Below are positions 46,619 to 54,290 of a stretch of 54,290 nucleotides of DNA, in pieces. The notes beneath the pieces were generated by a model. That model did no database searches. It had not been told where the DNA came from and saw only the letters and a list, made by a program, of their open reading frames with translations. Every line of letters starts with the position of its first letter. The first letter of the stretch is position 1. Both the position numbers and the translations under genes were made by a program. The DNA lies in contig JAFUYT010000026.1 of assembly GCA_017470425.1 (NCBI GenBank), forward strand, positions 1 through 54,290, in the 5' to 3' direction. Source of the DNA: Bacteroidaceae bacterium. GTDB taxonomy: Bacteria; Bacteroidota; Bacteroidia; Bacteroidales; Bacteroidaceae.

Positions 46619-48457
46619 CTATTTGAAGAGTTGGGTGATGTGGTCTTGGGGGATGAGGGCTGTGATGGGATGGCCGTCGGGGGTGTAGTTGGGCGTCTGG
46701 GTGGCGTGGAGCTGCGCCACGAGGCTCTGCATCTCCTGCTGTGTGAGGATCTGCCCGGTGGGGATGGCGGCGGCACGGGCCATGGTGAGGGCGAACTTGC
46801 CGAAGAGCTGCTCGGCAGTGAGGGTGCCGCGGTCGGCGGCTGCGGCGAGGAGCTCGGTGAGGAGGCGCTGGATGTCGATGCCCTCGAAGCCGGAGGGGTA
46901 GCCGATGATGGAGATGGCTCCGCCGCCGAGGTCGTTGACATCGAAGCCGAAGCGCTGCAGCTGCGGGGCGATGGCGGCGAAGATGGCGGCGCTGGCGGGG
47001 CTGAGCTCCATGACCTCGGGGAAGAGGTAGCGCTGGGAGGGGAGGGGGGCGCTCTGGAGCTGCGTCATATAGCGGTCGTAGAGGACACGGATGTGGGCGC
47101 GGTGCTGGTCGATGAGCAGGAGGCCGTCCTCGGCGGGGGCGAGGAGGTAGGTGGCGCGGTACTGGAGGAGCGAGGGGGGCGCTTCGGGGGCTGCGTCGGG
47201 GGTGACTGCACCCGCGTAGAGGAGTTCCCAGTCACGGGGGACTTGCTGGGCGCGGGCGTGGCCGGGCACGGTCTCCAGAGGGGAGGAGACAGACCCTCCC
47301 TGACGGGAGGGGAACGACGGCTCTTGGGGGGCGGAGTTGAAGGGGTTATAGGTGGGATCGACGTGGACGGTGGGTGGCGCGGGAGTGCGGGGGAGGGTCG
47401 GATCGAGGGGGTTATAGACGGGGATGTCGTCGGGGCGGCCTTCGGTGTCGAAGTCCATGGAGGGGATGGCGTTGAAGCGGCCGAGCGCTTCGCGGATGGC
47501 GGCCAGGAGGATCTGCCAGATGGCCATCTCGTTCTCGAACTTGATCTCGGTCTTGGTGGGGTGGATGTTGACGTCAATCTCGGCGGGGGGCACGTCGAAG
47601 TAGAGGAAGTAGGGGACCTGCTCGTCGGCGGGGATGAGGCGGGCGAAGGCCTCCTGGACGGCGCGGTGGAAGTAGGGGTGCCGCATGTAGCGGTTGTTGA
47701 CGAAGAAGAACTGCTGGAGGCCGCGCTTGCGGGATGCCTCCGGCTTCCCTACGAAGCCGCAGATGCTGACCATCGGGGTCTCGACCTCCACGGGGAGGAG
47801 ATTGTCGGCCAGACGCGTGCCGAAGACGTTGGCGATGCGCTGCTTGAGGTTGGAGGGCGTGAGGCTGAATAGGATGGTGCCGTTGTGGGTGAAGGTGAAG
47901 GCGATGTCGGGGTGCACGAGCACGATGCGCTCGAGCTCGGTGGAGATGTTGGCAAGTTCTGTCTGGTTGCTCTTGAGGAACTTGCGGCGCGCGGGTACGT
48001 TGAAGAAGAGGTTCTTAATGAGGAAGTTGGCCCCTACGGCGCAGGCTGTGGGCTCCTGGGTGATGATGCGGGAGCCTTCGAGGACGAGGTGTGTGCCGAG
48101 GTCTTCGTCGGCCGTGCGGGTGGTGAGCTCGACCTGTGCCACGGAGGCGATGGAGGGTAGTGCCTCGCCGCGGAAGCCCATGGTGGTGAGGGTGAAGAGG
48201 TCTGCGGCCTGCTGTATCTTGCTGGTGGCGTGGCGCTCGAAGGCCATGCGGGCGTCGGTCTCGCTCATGCCCTTGCCGTCGTCGATGACCTGGAGGCTGG
48301 TGCGTCCGGCATCGAGGGCTACGATGTCGATGTGGTGGGCACCGGCATCGACAGCGTTCTCGACTAACTCCTTGACGACGGAGGCGGGACGCTGGATGAC
48401 CTCGCCAGCGGCAATCTGGTTGGCGACGGAATCGGGGAGGAGGTGGATAAGGTCCAT
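46619..48457 (-). CDS. mutL: DNA mismatch repair protein MutL
   Basis: 612 residues from ATG 48455-48457 (MDLIHLLPDSVANQIAAGEV). A longer in-frame start would overlap the preceding gene and add a Ser-rich run. GHKL ATPase motifs: ELVENAVDAGA, DDGKGM, TMGFRGEALPSIASV. The N-terminal domain ends about residue 330, then a variable linker and the C-terminal dimerisation domain follow (YLLAPAEDGLLLIDQHRAHIR). The linker holds PSFPSRQGGSVSSP, coded by a palindromic element (47287-47320). No DQHA(x)2E(x)4E metal motif is intact: the sequence reads DQHRAHIR, so endonuclease activity is uncertain. Confidence 0.97.
   Translation of the reverse strand: MDLIHLLPDSVANQIAAGEVIQRPASVVKELVENAVDAGAHHIDIVALDAGRTSLQVIDDGKGMSETDARMAFERHATSKIQQAADLFTLTTMGFRGEALPSIASVAQVELTTRTADEDLGTHLVLEGSRIITQEPTACAVGANFLIKNLFFNVPARRKFLKSNQTELANISTELERIVLVHPDIAFTFTHNGTILFSLTPSNLKQRIANVFGTRLADNLLPVEVETPMVSICGFVGKPEASRKRGLQQFFFVNNRYMRHPYFHRAVQEAFARLIPADEQVPYFLYFDVPPAEIDVNIHPTKTEIKFENEMAIWQILLAAIREALGRFNAIPSMDFDTEGRPDDIPVYNPLDPTLPRTPAPPTVHVDPTYNPFNSAPQEPSFPSRQGGSVSSPLETVPGHARAQQVPRDWELLYAGAVTPDAAPEAPPSLLQYRATYLLAPAEDGLLLIDQHRAHIRVLYDRYMTQLQSAPLPSQRYLFPEVMELSPASAAIFAAIAPQLQRFGFDVNDLGGGAISIIGYPSGFEGIDIQRLLTELLAAAADRGTLTAEQLFGKFALTMARAAAIPTGQILTQQEMQSLVAQLHATQTPNYTPDGHPITALIPQDHITQLFK
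47287..47320. repeat. GC-rich palindromic element inside mutL linker (single, diverged)
   Basis: GACAGACCCTCCCTGACGGG then AGGGGAACG: the CCCTCCC-TGAC-GGGAGGG core is kept and the tail is short. In frame in the variable linker, residues about 379-390. Confidence 0.75.
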
Positions 48458-48458
48458 A

Positions 48459-48755
48459 TCAGAAACGGAAGCTACCCGTGAGGAGGTAGTGCCAGAGGAT
48501 GAGGAGGACGACGATGATGGCGATAGCGATGCCGGGGTGGAGGCGGCGGCGCTCGGGGTCTGCACGCTTGAGGTTCTTGGAGAACTTGCCGCGGTAGGAG
48601 TCGAGGTCGAGCTTGTATTCGGGTGTCTCGCCGCGCTCGATCTGCTCCTCGCGCTTGGCTTCCTCGATCAGGCGGTTGAGCTTGTCCTTGCGCTCGGAGG
48701 TGTATATGTGGACGCCGCGGAAACGACGTGGTTCACGGGTGGAGAAGAGGGACAT
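48459..48755 (-). CDS. Small protein with C-terminal membrane helix, function unknown
   Basis: 98 residues, MSLFSTREPRRFRGVHIYTS. A charged, helical N-terminal part (LNRLIEEAKREEQIERGETP) and basic middle are followed by one C-terminal membrane helix (IAIAIIVVLLILWHYLLTG), so it is probably tail-anchored in the inner membrane. It ends one base before the mutL ATG. A gene of this type commonly lies between ostA and mutL in Bacteroidales; I know of no function. Confidence 0.85.
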   Translation of the reverse strand: MSLFSTREPRRFRGVHIYTSERKDKLNRLIEEAKREEQIERGETPEYKLDLDSYRGKFSKNLKRADPERRRLHPGIAIAIIVVLLILWHYLLTGSFRF

Positions 48756-48805
48756 TGAAAGATTGAAGGATTGAAAAATTGAAAGATTGAGAAATTGTAA
48801 AGGGG

Positions 48806-50581
48806 TTAGGTGGGGGATTGCTCCGTGGCAGACTGCTCCGTGGCGGGTGGCTCCGTGGCAGGCTGCGCTTGAGCGGGTGGTTCTGTGGCGGGTGGAGCAG
48901 CGGGCTTATTGCTCCGGCCGCGGTTCTTCTTGGGGCCGGCGTGCTTCACGGAGGGCTTGAGCTCGGTGCCTGGTTTCTTGGGGCGCCAGTTGAAGATGTC
49001 GTCTTTGTCGAGGGGTCGGACGTAGTCGAACCACTGGAAGTTGGGGAGATAACGGACGTTGGGGGGGATGAGGGCGAGGGGGTGGAGGCGGCCTTCGGCC
49101 TCGCCGTCGAACATGATTTTCTTGACCTGACGGTTTTCCATGTAGAGGTTCAGGAGGGAGCCCTCGGCGTGGAGGAGGCCGATCATGAGGCTGTCGGAGT
49201 CGAAGGGATAGTAGTTGGTGACGACGTTGCCTGCGGTGACGGTGGTGTGCATCTCGCCGTCGCGGAAGTAGGAGCGCATGATGGCGCCGGTGACTTGGTT
49301 GTAGTAGGCAGAGTCGATGCGCTCCACGGAGAGTGCCTGGCGGATGACGTGGGTGGAATCGATGGTGGAGTCGTTCATCCATGCCTTGATCTCTTCGCCG
49401 AGGATCTGCTGCCCGTCCTGCCAGAGGATGGGGTCGTAGTACATGGTGAGGCAGGAGTCGGTGGAGAGATAGACCATGGAGTCGCAGACGGCCTGCACGT
49501 CGCGGCGGTAGGCACGCACGTGGCGGTAACCTCGCATCTCGCGCCAGACGCTGTCGGTGTTGATGTTGTAGGTGAAGAGCTTGAAGGTGTCGGCGTGTAT
49601 GTAGAAGCTGTCGCGCTGGGAGAAGTCGATGAGCACGGCGCTGTCCGCGGCCTCGGCGTAACCGATGGAGTCAGCGTAGAGGGCGTAGTGGCCTGTCATC
49701 ATGTTCTTGTTGACGTTATCAATGCTGACGACGTTGCCGAAGGCTTTGGAGATGGCTCCCTCGCCGATGTAGTCGAGGCTGTCGCCAGTGATGGTGCGCC
49801 CTTTATTGCTGACGATGGAGCGGTCGAGGAGGTGGGCGTGGTCGGTGCGTGTGTCGTAGGTCCCGCGCTCGCTGTAGATGTGGTTGTCGCCATTGTCAAT
49901 GTTGGAGGGGCCTACGATGCGTGCAATCTCGGTGCCGGTGTTGTAGTGGAGGGTGTCGCTGAGGAGCGTGAACTTGGGGTTCTGCAGATCGACGTTGTAG
50001 TTGAAGATAGCTTCGCGCGTGGCGGGGCTGTACTGTCCCCATTCGCTGGTGAGCGTGTTGTCGCCATCGACGAGCTTGCCGCCCTGGAAGAAGTAACCGA
50101 GGTTGTAGAGGCGGTCGTAGTCGAGGCTGTCGCAGAAGAGGCGGCTGTCGTAGTGCTTCAGGACGACGTTGTAGCGTGCCATGGCGAGCTGGTCGAAGCC
50201 GTCGTAGTAGAGGACGTCGGAGTTGAGAATAAGGGTGTCGGCCTGGTTCATGACGACGTGGCCGAAGGCGTCGAAGGAGTTGCTGGCCTCGTAGTAGAGG
50301 GCGCTGTCGCAGGTGAGGATGATGTCGTCGTGGCGGAAGCGGACGTTGCCGACGAGGATCTGCGCCTCGCGGTTGACGCGCTGGTTGTGGTAGAGCTCGT
50401 CGGAGTGGAGGAGGATGATGCGGCTACCGCCTCCCCTGCCTTTCTTAGGAGACTTGGCTGCAGACCCAGATGCGGACCCACCCCCCTGCCCCTCCCTTGT
50501 AGGGAGGGGAGTAATTACACTTGCCAATGAACAGAATGCTGTCAGCAAGGCTATGAGGATAAAGGGAATTCTTCTTTTCAT
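48806..50581 (-). CDS. OstA-like protein (LptA/LptD N-terminal fold)
   Basis: 591 residues. Signal peptide MKRRIPFILIALLTAFCSLA. Repeating beta-strand pairs of the OstA type run through the middle: ILVGNVRFRHDDIILTCDSA, FGHVVMNQADTLILNSDVLY and ITGDSLDYIGEGAISKAFGN. Such proteins bind lipopolysaccharide in the periplasm during export. Residues about 24-37 (TPLPTREGQGGGSA), just after the signal peptide, are coded by a palindromic element. The C-terminus is a repeated Pro/Ala/Thr/Glu tail (ATEPPA, ATEQSATEQS) coded by tandem DNA repeats around 48825-48900. It sits in an envelope-assembly operon after two parvulins. Confidence 0.9.
   Translation of the reverse strand: MKRRIPFILIALLTAFCSLASVITPLPTREGQGGGSASGSAAKSPKKGRGGGSRIILLHSDELYHNQRVNREAQILVGNVRFRHDDIILTCDSALYYEASNSFDAFGHVVMNQADTLILNSDVLYYDGFDQLAMARYNVVLKHYDSRLFCDSLDYDRLYNLGYFFQGGKLVDGDNTLTSEWGQYSPATREAIFNYNVDLQNPKFTLLSDTLHYNTGTEIARIVGPSNIDNGDNHIYSERGTYDTRTDHAHLLDRSIVSNKGRTITGDSLDYIGEGAISKAFGNVVSIDNVNKNMMTGHYALYADSIGYAEAADSAVLIDFSQRDSFYIHADTFKLFTYNINTDSVWREMRGYRHVRAYRRDVQAVCDSMVYLSTDSCLTMYYDPILWQDGQQILGEEIKAWMNDSTIDSTHVIRQALSVERIDSAYYNQVTGAIMRSYFRDGEMHTTVTAGNVVTNYYPFDSDSLMIGLLHAEGSLLNLYMENRQVKKIMFDGEAEGRLHPLALIPPNVRYLPNFQWFDYVRPLDKDDIFNWRPKKPGTELKPSVKHAGPKKNRGRSNKPAAPPATEPPAQAQPATEPPATEQSATEQSPT
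50471..50512 (+). repeat. GC-rich palindromic element inside ostA, after the signal peptide
   Basis: Tail TGCGGACCCACCCCCCTG then CCCCTCCCTTGTAGGGAGGGG. Read on the minus strand as TPLPTREGQGGGSA. Inverted partner at 50591-50631; the segment between codes the signal peptide. Confidence 0.9.
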
Positions 50582-50590
50582 TAGTAACTG

Positions 50591-50631
50591 CTCCCCTCCC
50601 TACAAGGGAGGGGTAGGGGGGTGGGTCTGCA
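50591..50631 (-). repeat. GC-rich palindromic element at the surA-ostA junction
   Basis: CTCCCCTCCCTACAAGGGAG then tail GGGTAGGGGGGTGGGTCTGC. It lies 12 nt after the surA-like stop and 9 nt before the ostA ATG. Confidence 0.9.
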
Positions 50632-50643
50632 GTTTGTGGGGTC

Positions 50644-52023
50644 CTACTCTTTCACCCACCCCGGATACTGGAAGTCGCAGTTGACCCATTCGGGGTTGAT
50701 GCGTACGTAGGTGGTGCGTTGCTTCTGACGTATCCAGTCGAGGATGAACTCCTCGGAGCGTTTGTTGCGGACGATGGCGCTGAGGACCTGGAAGTCTTCG
50801 GTGATGGTGGCGGCGTGCTGCTTGATGCGGTTCTTGAGCTTGATGATGCAGCACTGCTCCTTGCCTTTCTTGTCGATCATGGTGAAGGGCTTGGAGACTT
50901 CGCCGACATCGAGACCCTCGACGACGCGCGCGATCTCTACGGGCAGCTCGCTCATCTTGAAGCGCGAGGTGCGTATGCGCTCGCCCGTGGCGGCATCCTC
51001 TGTGACGTTGAACATCAGTCCTCGGTTGGCGCGTGAATCGACGTCGTCGGAGAGGCGCGAGGCGGCAGCCTCGAAGGTGAACTCGCCGTTGCGGATGTCG
51101 GCGGCGATGGAGTCGAGGCGGGCGAGGCTGGCATCGATGTCGGCCTGCTCTACGCGGGGCTTCTTCAGGATGTGACGGAGCTTGAGCTTGTCGCCGCGCT
51201 TATCGACGAGCTGGATGATGTGGTAGCCGAACTGCGACTCTACGATCTTGGAGACCTTCTTGGGGTCGGTAAGGCTCCATGCGACGTTGGCGAAGGCGGG
51301 GTCGAGCTCCATCTTGCCCATGTAGTCCATCTCGCCTCCTTGGCGTGCGGAACCGGGGTCCTCGCTGTAGAGGATCGCAAGCGTGGAGAAGCTGGAGGAG
51401 CCGTTCTGTATGCGCTCAGTGTAGTCGCGGAGCTCTTCCTTCACGCGGTCGATCTCCTCCTGCTGGATGTGGGGATGTTCGGCGAGGAGCTCCACTTCGA
51501 CCTGCGTGGGGATGAGGGGCAGCGAGTCCTCGGGCACGTCCTTGAAGAAATGGCGCACCTCGGCGGGGCTGACCTTGATGTCCTTCGTCAGATGCTCGCG
51601 CACGAGTGTCATGGTCTGGTTGTCCTTGACGAGGTCGTAGGTCTCTTCGCGGATCTGCGCCATCGTCATGCCCCGGTACTCTTCGAGCTTCTCCTTGGAG
51701 CCTGCGGTCTGCACCCATTGGTTGATCTGCGCCTCGACGTAGCGGTTGACCTGGTCCGCTGGGGCGTCGATGCTGTCAATCTGTGCCTGGTGGAGGAAGA
51801 GCTTCTGGATGGCCAGGTTCTCGGGGATGACACAATAGGGGTTGCCGCTGACGCGTGTCATCTGGGTGCGCGCTTTCTCGACGTCGCTCAGCAGGATGGC
51901 CTCGTCGCCGACGACCCAGATCACCTCATCGACGGTGTTGGGCAGCCCTTGTGCGTGGATCGTCGCGTGTGCTCCTGCGACGAGGAACGCGACGGTCATG
52001 AGTCGCTTGATATGTTTACTCAT
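50644..52023 (-). CDS. SurA-like periplasmic peptidyl-prolyl isomerase
   Basis: 459 residues. Signal peptide MSKHIKRLMTVAFLVAGAHA (cleaved near HAQ). A SurA N-terminal chaperone region (DEVIWVVGDEAILLSDVEKA) precedes two parvulin domains: LYSEDPGSARQGGEMDYMGK with FGYHIIQLVDKRG, then the second at RLDSIAADIRNGEFTFEAAA. It assists folding of outer-membrane barrels. The ATG overlaps the stop of the preceding parvulin gene by one base (TGATG), so translation is probably coupled. Confidence 0.93.
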   Translation of the reverse strand: MSKHIKRLMTVAFLVAGAHATIHAQGLPNTVDEVIWVVGDEAILLSDVEKARTQMTRVSGNPYCVIPENLAIQKLFLHQAQIDSIDAPADQVNRYVEAQINQWVQTAGSKEKLEEYRGMTMAQIREETYDLVKDNQTMTLVREHLTKDIKVSPAEVRHFFKDVPEDSLPLIPTQVEVELLAEHPHIQQEEIDRVKEELRDYTERIQNGSSSFSTLAILYSEDPGSARQGGEMDYMGKMELDPAFANVAWSLTDPKKVSKIVESQFGYHIIQLVDKRGDKLKLRHILKKPRVEQADIDASLARLDSIAADIRNGEFTFEAAASRLSDDVDSRANRGLMFNVTEDAATGERIRTSRFKMSELPVEIARVVEGLDVGEVSKPFTMIDKKGKEQCCIIKLKNRIKQHAATITEDFQVLSAIVRNKRSEEFILDWIRQKQRTTYVRINPEWVNCDFQYPGWVKE

Positions 52024-53483
52024 CAGTGTTTGTTGACGGTTTTGATAGCTTCTTCATAGACCTCTACGGGGTAGCGGCGGCGGAGCTCCTCTACGAACTC
52101 GCGCTCCTTGACGGCCTGGTAGTCGGTGACGACCTGCGCGCTGACGTCCGTCCAGCGCTGTGGCCCTTTCTTGAGCTTGCGGCCGATGAGCCCCACGGCG
52201 GGGTACTTGGCGCTGATGCGGGTCTTACCGGCTTTGACGCCGAAGGCGAGGGAATCGACGAGTGCGCTCTCGCCCTGTGCGAAGATGCGGCGCTCAAAGC
52301 GCACCTGCACGCTGTCCTTGTTGAACTGCGTCTTGACGATGCCTGCCCACTGGTCCTCGTCCTTGCCCTTGAGCGTCCGCTGCACTTCCTTGAGGACATC
52401 GGGGTTGATGGCCTGCAGGAGTGCTCCGGCGTAGTGTGGCTTGTCGAAGGCGTAGGCTTTCTTGTTCTTCTTGAAGTACTGCTCCAGTGCGAGGGTGTCC
52501 TTGGCGGCGGGCTCCCAGACCTGTCGCTGGCAGATCTCGTAGAAGAGGAGGCCGTCGTGGTATTCCTGGATGAGGTATTTCAGGTCGCTGTCCTGGGCCG
52601 CGAGGCGCTCGGCCTCGGCATCCATGACCTCCTCGGCGGTCTTGCCGGTCTGCTTGGCGAGGCTGTCGATGGCGGTGTCGGCGATGCGGTCCTTGAGGCC
52701 GCGGGTCTCCAGGAACTGCAGAATGCGCGGGCGCAGGGTGTCGTAGGGCTCGAGTGGCTTCTTGTCGGTGAGCTTCAGAATGTGCCATCCGACGGTGGAG
52801 AGCAGAGGCTCGCGGACCTCTCCGACCTGCATGGCATAGAGGGCATCCTCGATCTCCTTGAGGAGCTGTTTGGGGCCGATCCAGCTGATGGTGCCTCCGC
52901 GCTGTGCGGTGCCTTTGTCGTCGGAGGTGTTCTTGGCGAGCTCTGCGAAGTCCTCGCCGGCCTGCAGGCGGGCGTAGATGGAGTCGATGCGTGCCTTGGC
53001 GGCAGCCTGCTGCTCGGGCGTGGCCTGCTGGGTTACGTGCACGAAGATGTGGGCAGGCAACAGCAGCTCCTTGCCTTCGAGCTGGTCGAGCATCTGGTTG
53101 TAGTAGTTGCGCACCTCCTGCTCCTCGGCTGCGGGACCTACGAGGAGGGGGCGGATCTGCTGGTCGCGGTAGGTGCGGAACTCCTGCTGGTAGCTGGAGA
53201 GCGTGTCGTAGTGGGCATCGAGGGCGGCCTCGACCTTCAGCTTGTAGTTGACGAACAGCTCGACGTATTCCTCGACGCTCTTCTTGTCGATGACGCCGTC
53301 GGTGTTGTTCTTGTTGTAGTTGTACTCAAACTCCGACCGCGTCACGTCCTTGCCGTTGATGCGCATGACAACAGGGTCCTCAGGACCCTCCCCCAGCCCT
53401 CCCTCAAGGGAGGGTGCAGTTACTTTTGCCATGAGGGTAGCTGCCATCAGAAACGTGGAAATTAATACAGGAAGTTTTTTCAT
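52023..53483 (-). CDS. Periplasmic PpiC-type peptidyl-prolyl isomerase
   Basis: 486 residues. Signal peptide MKKLPVLISTFLMAATLMAK. A SurA_N-like segment (VMRINGKDVTRSEFEYNYNK) and a parvulin domain (PAHIFVHVTQQATPEQQAAA ... AQRGGTISWIGPKQ ... VGWHILKLTDKKP) are visible. The C-terminal half is another chaperone-like region. Residues 23-34 (APSLEGGLGEGP), directly after the signal peptide, come from a palindromic element. It acts in envelope protein folding with the SurA-like gene that overlaps its stop. guaB lies 73 nt upstream on the same strand. Confidence 0.92.
   Translation of the reverse strand: MKKLPVLISTFLMAATLMAKVTAPSLEGGLGEGPEDPVVMRINGKDVTRSEFEYNYNKNNTDGVIDKKSVEEYVELFVNYKLKVEAALDAHYDTLSSYQQEFRTYRDQQIRPLLVGPAAEEQEVRNYYNQMLDQLEGKELLLPAHIFVHVTQQATPEQQAAAKARIDSIYARLQAGEDFAELAKNTSDDKGTAQRGGTISWIGPKQLLKEIEDALYAMQVGEVREPLLSTVGWHILKLTDKKPLEPYDTLRPRILQFLETRGLKDRIADTAIDSLAKQTGKTAEEVMDAEAERLAAQDSDLKYLIQEYHDGLLFYEICQRQVWEPAAKDTLALEQYFKKNKKAYAFDKPHYAGALLQAINPDVLKEVQRTLKGKDEDQWAGIVKTQFNKDSVQVRFERRIFAQGESALVDSLAFGVKAGKTRISAKYPAVGLIGRKLKKGPQRWTDVSAQVVTDYQAVKEREFVEELRRRYPVEVYEEAIKTVNKH
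53383..53416 (+). repeat. GC-rich palindromic element inside ppiC, after the signal peptide
   Basis: Tail GGACCCTCCCCCAG then CCCTCCCTCAAGGGAGGG. Read on the minus strand as APSLEGGLGEGP. Inverted partner at 53520-53555; the start codon and signal peptide lie between. Confidence 0.88.
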
Positions 53484-53519
53484 TGTTATTTCTAATGTGT
53501 TCTATACTTGAATGGTGAC

Positions 53520-53555
53520 CACTCCCTCCCTATAAGGAGGGCGGGGGGAGGGTTC
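53520..53555 (-). repeat. GC-rich palindromic element at the guaB-ppiC junction
   Basis: CACTCCCTCCCTATAAGGAGG then tail GCGGGGGGAGGGTTC, ending one base from the guaB stop codon (53557-53559). Confidence 0.88.
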
Positions 53556-53556
53556 T

Positions 53557-54290
<734 letters not shown>

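Overview
The window looks like a chromosomal segment of a GC-rich member of the Bacteroidales, most likely a Prevotella-type gut or rumen bacterium. This rests on several things. Many promoters fit the Bacteroidota pattern TTTG-N19-20-TAnnTTTG. Ribosome binding sites are weak or absent. Lineage markers are present: the VirE_N/VapE protein with a DUF3874-like tail, DUF6078, a DUF4249 lipoprotein beside a TonB-dependent receptor, a fused FeoAB with its Cys-rich partner, the thrA-apgM-thrC operon, carboxynorspermidine dehydrogenase, an OstA protein and paired parvulins upstream of mutL. No rRNA, tRNA, CRISPR array or known insertion sequence was recognised.

Layout. 1-0.4 kb: an Rpn-type PD-(D/E)XK protein, truncated by the window edge. 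0.6-3.7 kb: a two-gene cassette (DUF6078 and VapE) bracketed by an imperfect 96-bp inverted repeat and carrying a 22-bp-periodic palindrome array between its genes. 3.9-5.3 kb: der. 5.3-12.5 kb (minus strand): an operon reading yceD(DUF177)-rpmF-fabH-era-lipoprotein-TonB receptor-DUF4249. 12.6-18.1 kb: a sensor kinase divergent from a clostripain lipoprotein, a small protein, an Xaa-Pro aminopeptidase and a secreted C1 peptidase. 18.3-22 kb: recJ-recQ. 22-27.3 kb: the threonine operon. 27.3-34.1 kb: recA and carboxynorspermidine dehydrogenase, then cyuA and clpB. 34.1-41.5 kb: an AT-richer accessory island with an AbiEi/AbiEii toxin-antitoxin pair, a 52-residue protein, a 1314-residue secreted protein and a polyvalent-type kinase. 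41.5-44.3 kb: iron uptake (FeoAB and partner). 44.5-45.4 kb: an orphan ResB. 45.4-54.3 kb (minus strand): guaB-ppiC-surA-ostA-hypothetical-mutL-trpS, mainly envelope biogenesis plus mismatch repair.

Two repeat systems cut across this gene map and are the most interesting part. (1) A GC-rich palindromic element, with a core like CTCCCT-nnn-AGGGAG and a G-rich tail, sits in frame inside nine protein genes: apgM, thrC, cyuA, clpB, feoAB, trpS, mutL, ostA and ppiC. It adds peptides such as SLPYREGGG or SPPRGERGAG. Seven of these nine genes involve a tail-out/head-in inverted doublet. Four doublets lie across operon junctions: one copy is just past the upstream stop codon, the other is inside the N-terminal coding region of the next gene, and the start codon lies between them. 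(2) Three separate arrays of near-palindromes keep an exact 22-bp centre-to-centre period (1281-1365, 18111-18216, 41364-41516). Each begins close to a stop codon. They share interchangeable half-sites, including one hybrid unit. I know of no described family matching either pattern, but I could not search for one.
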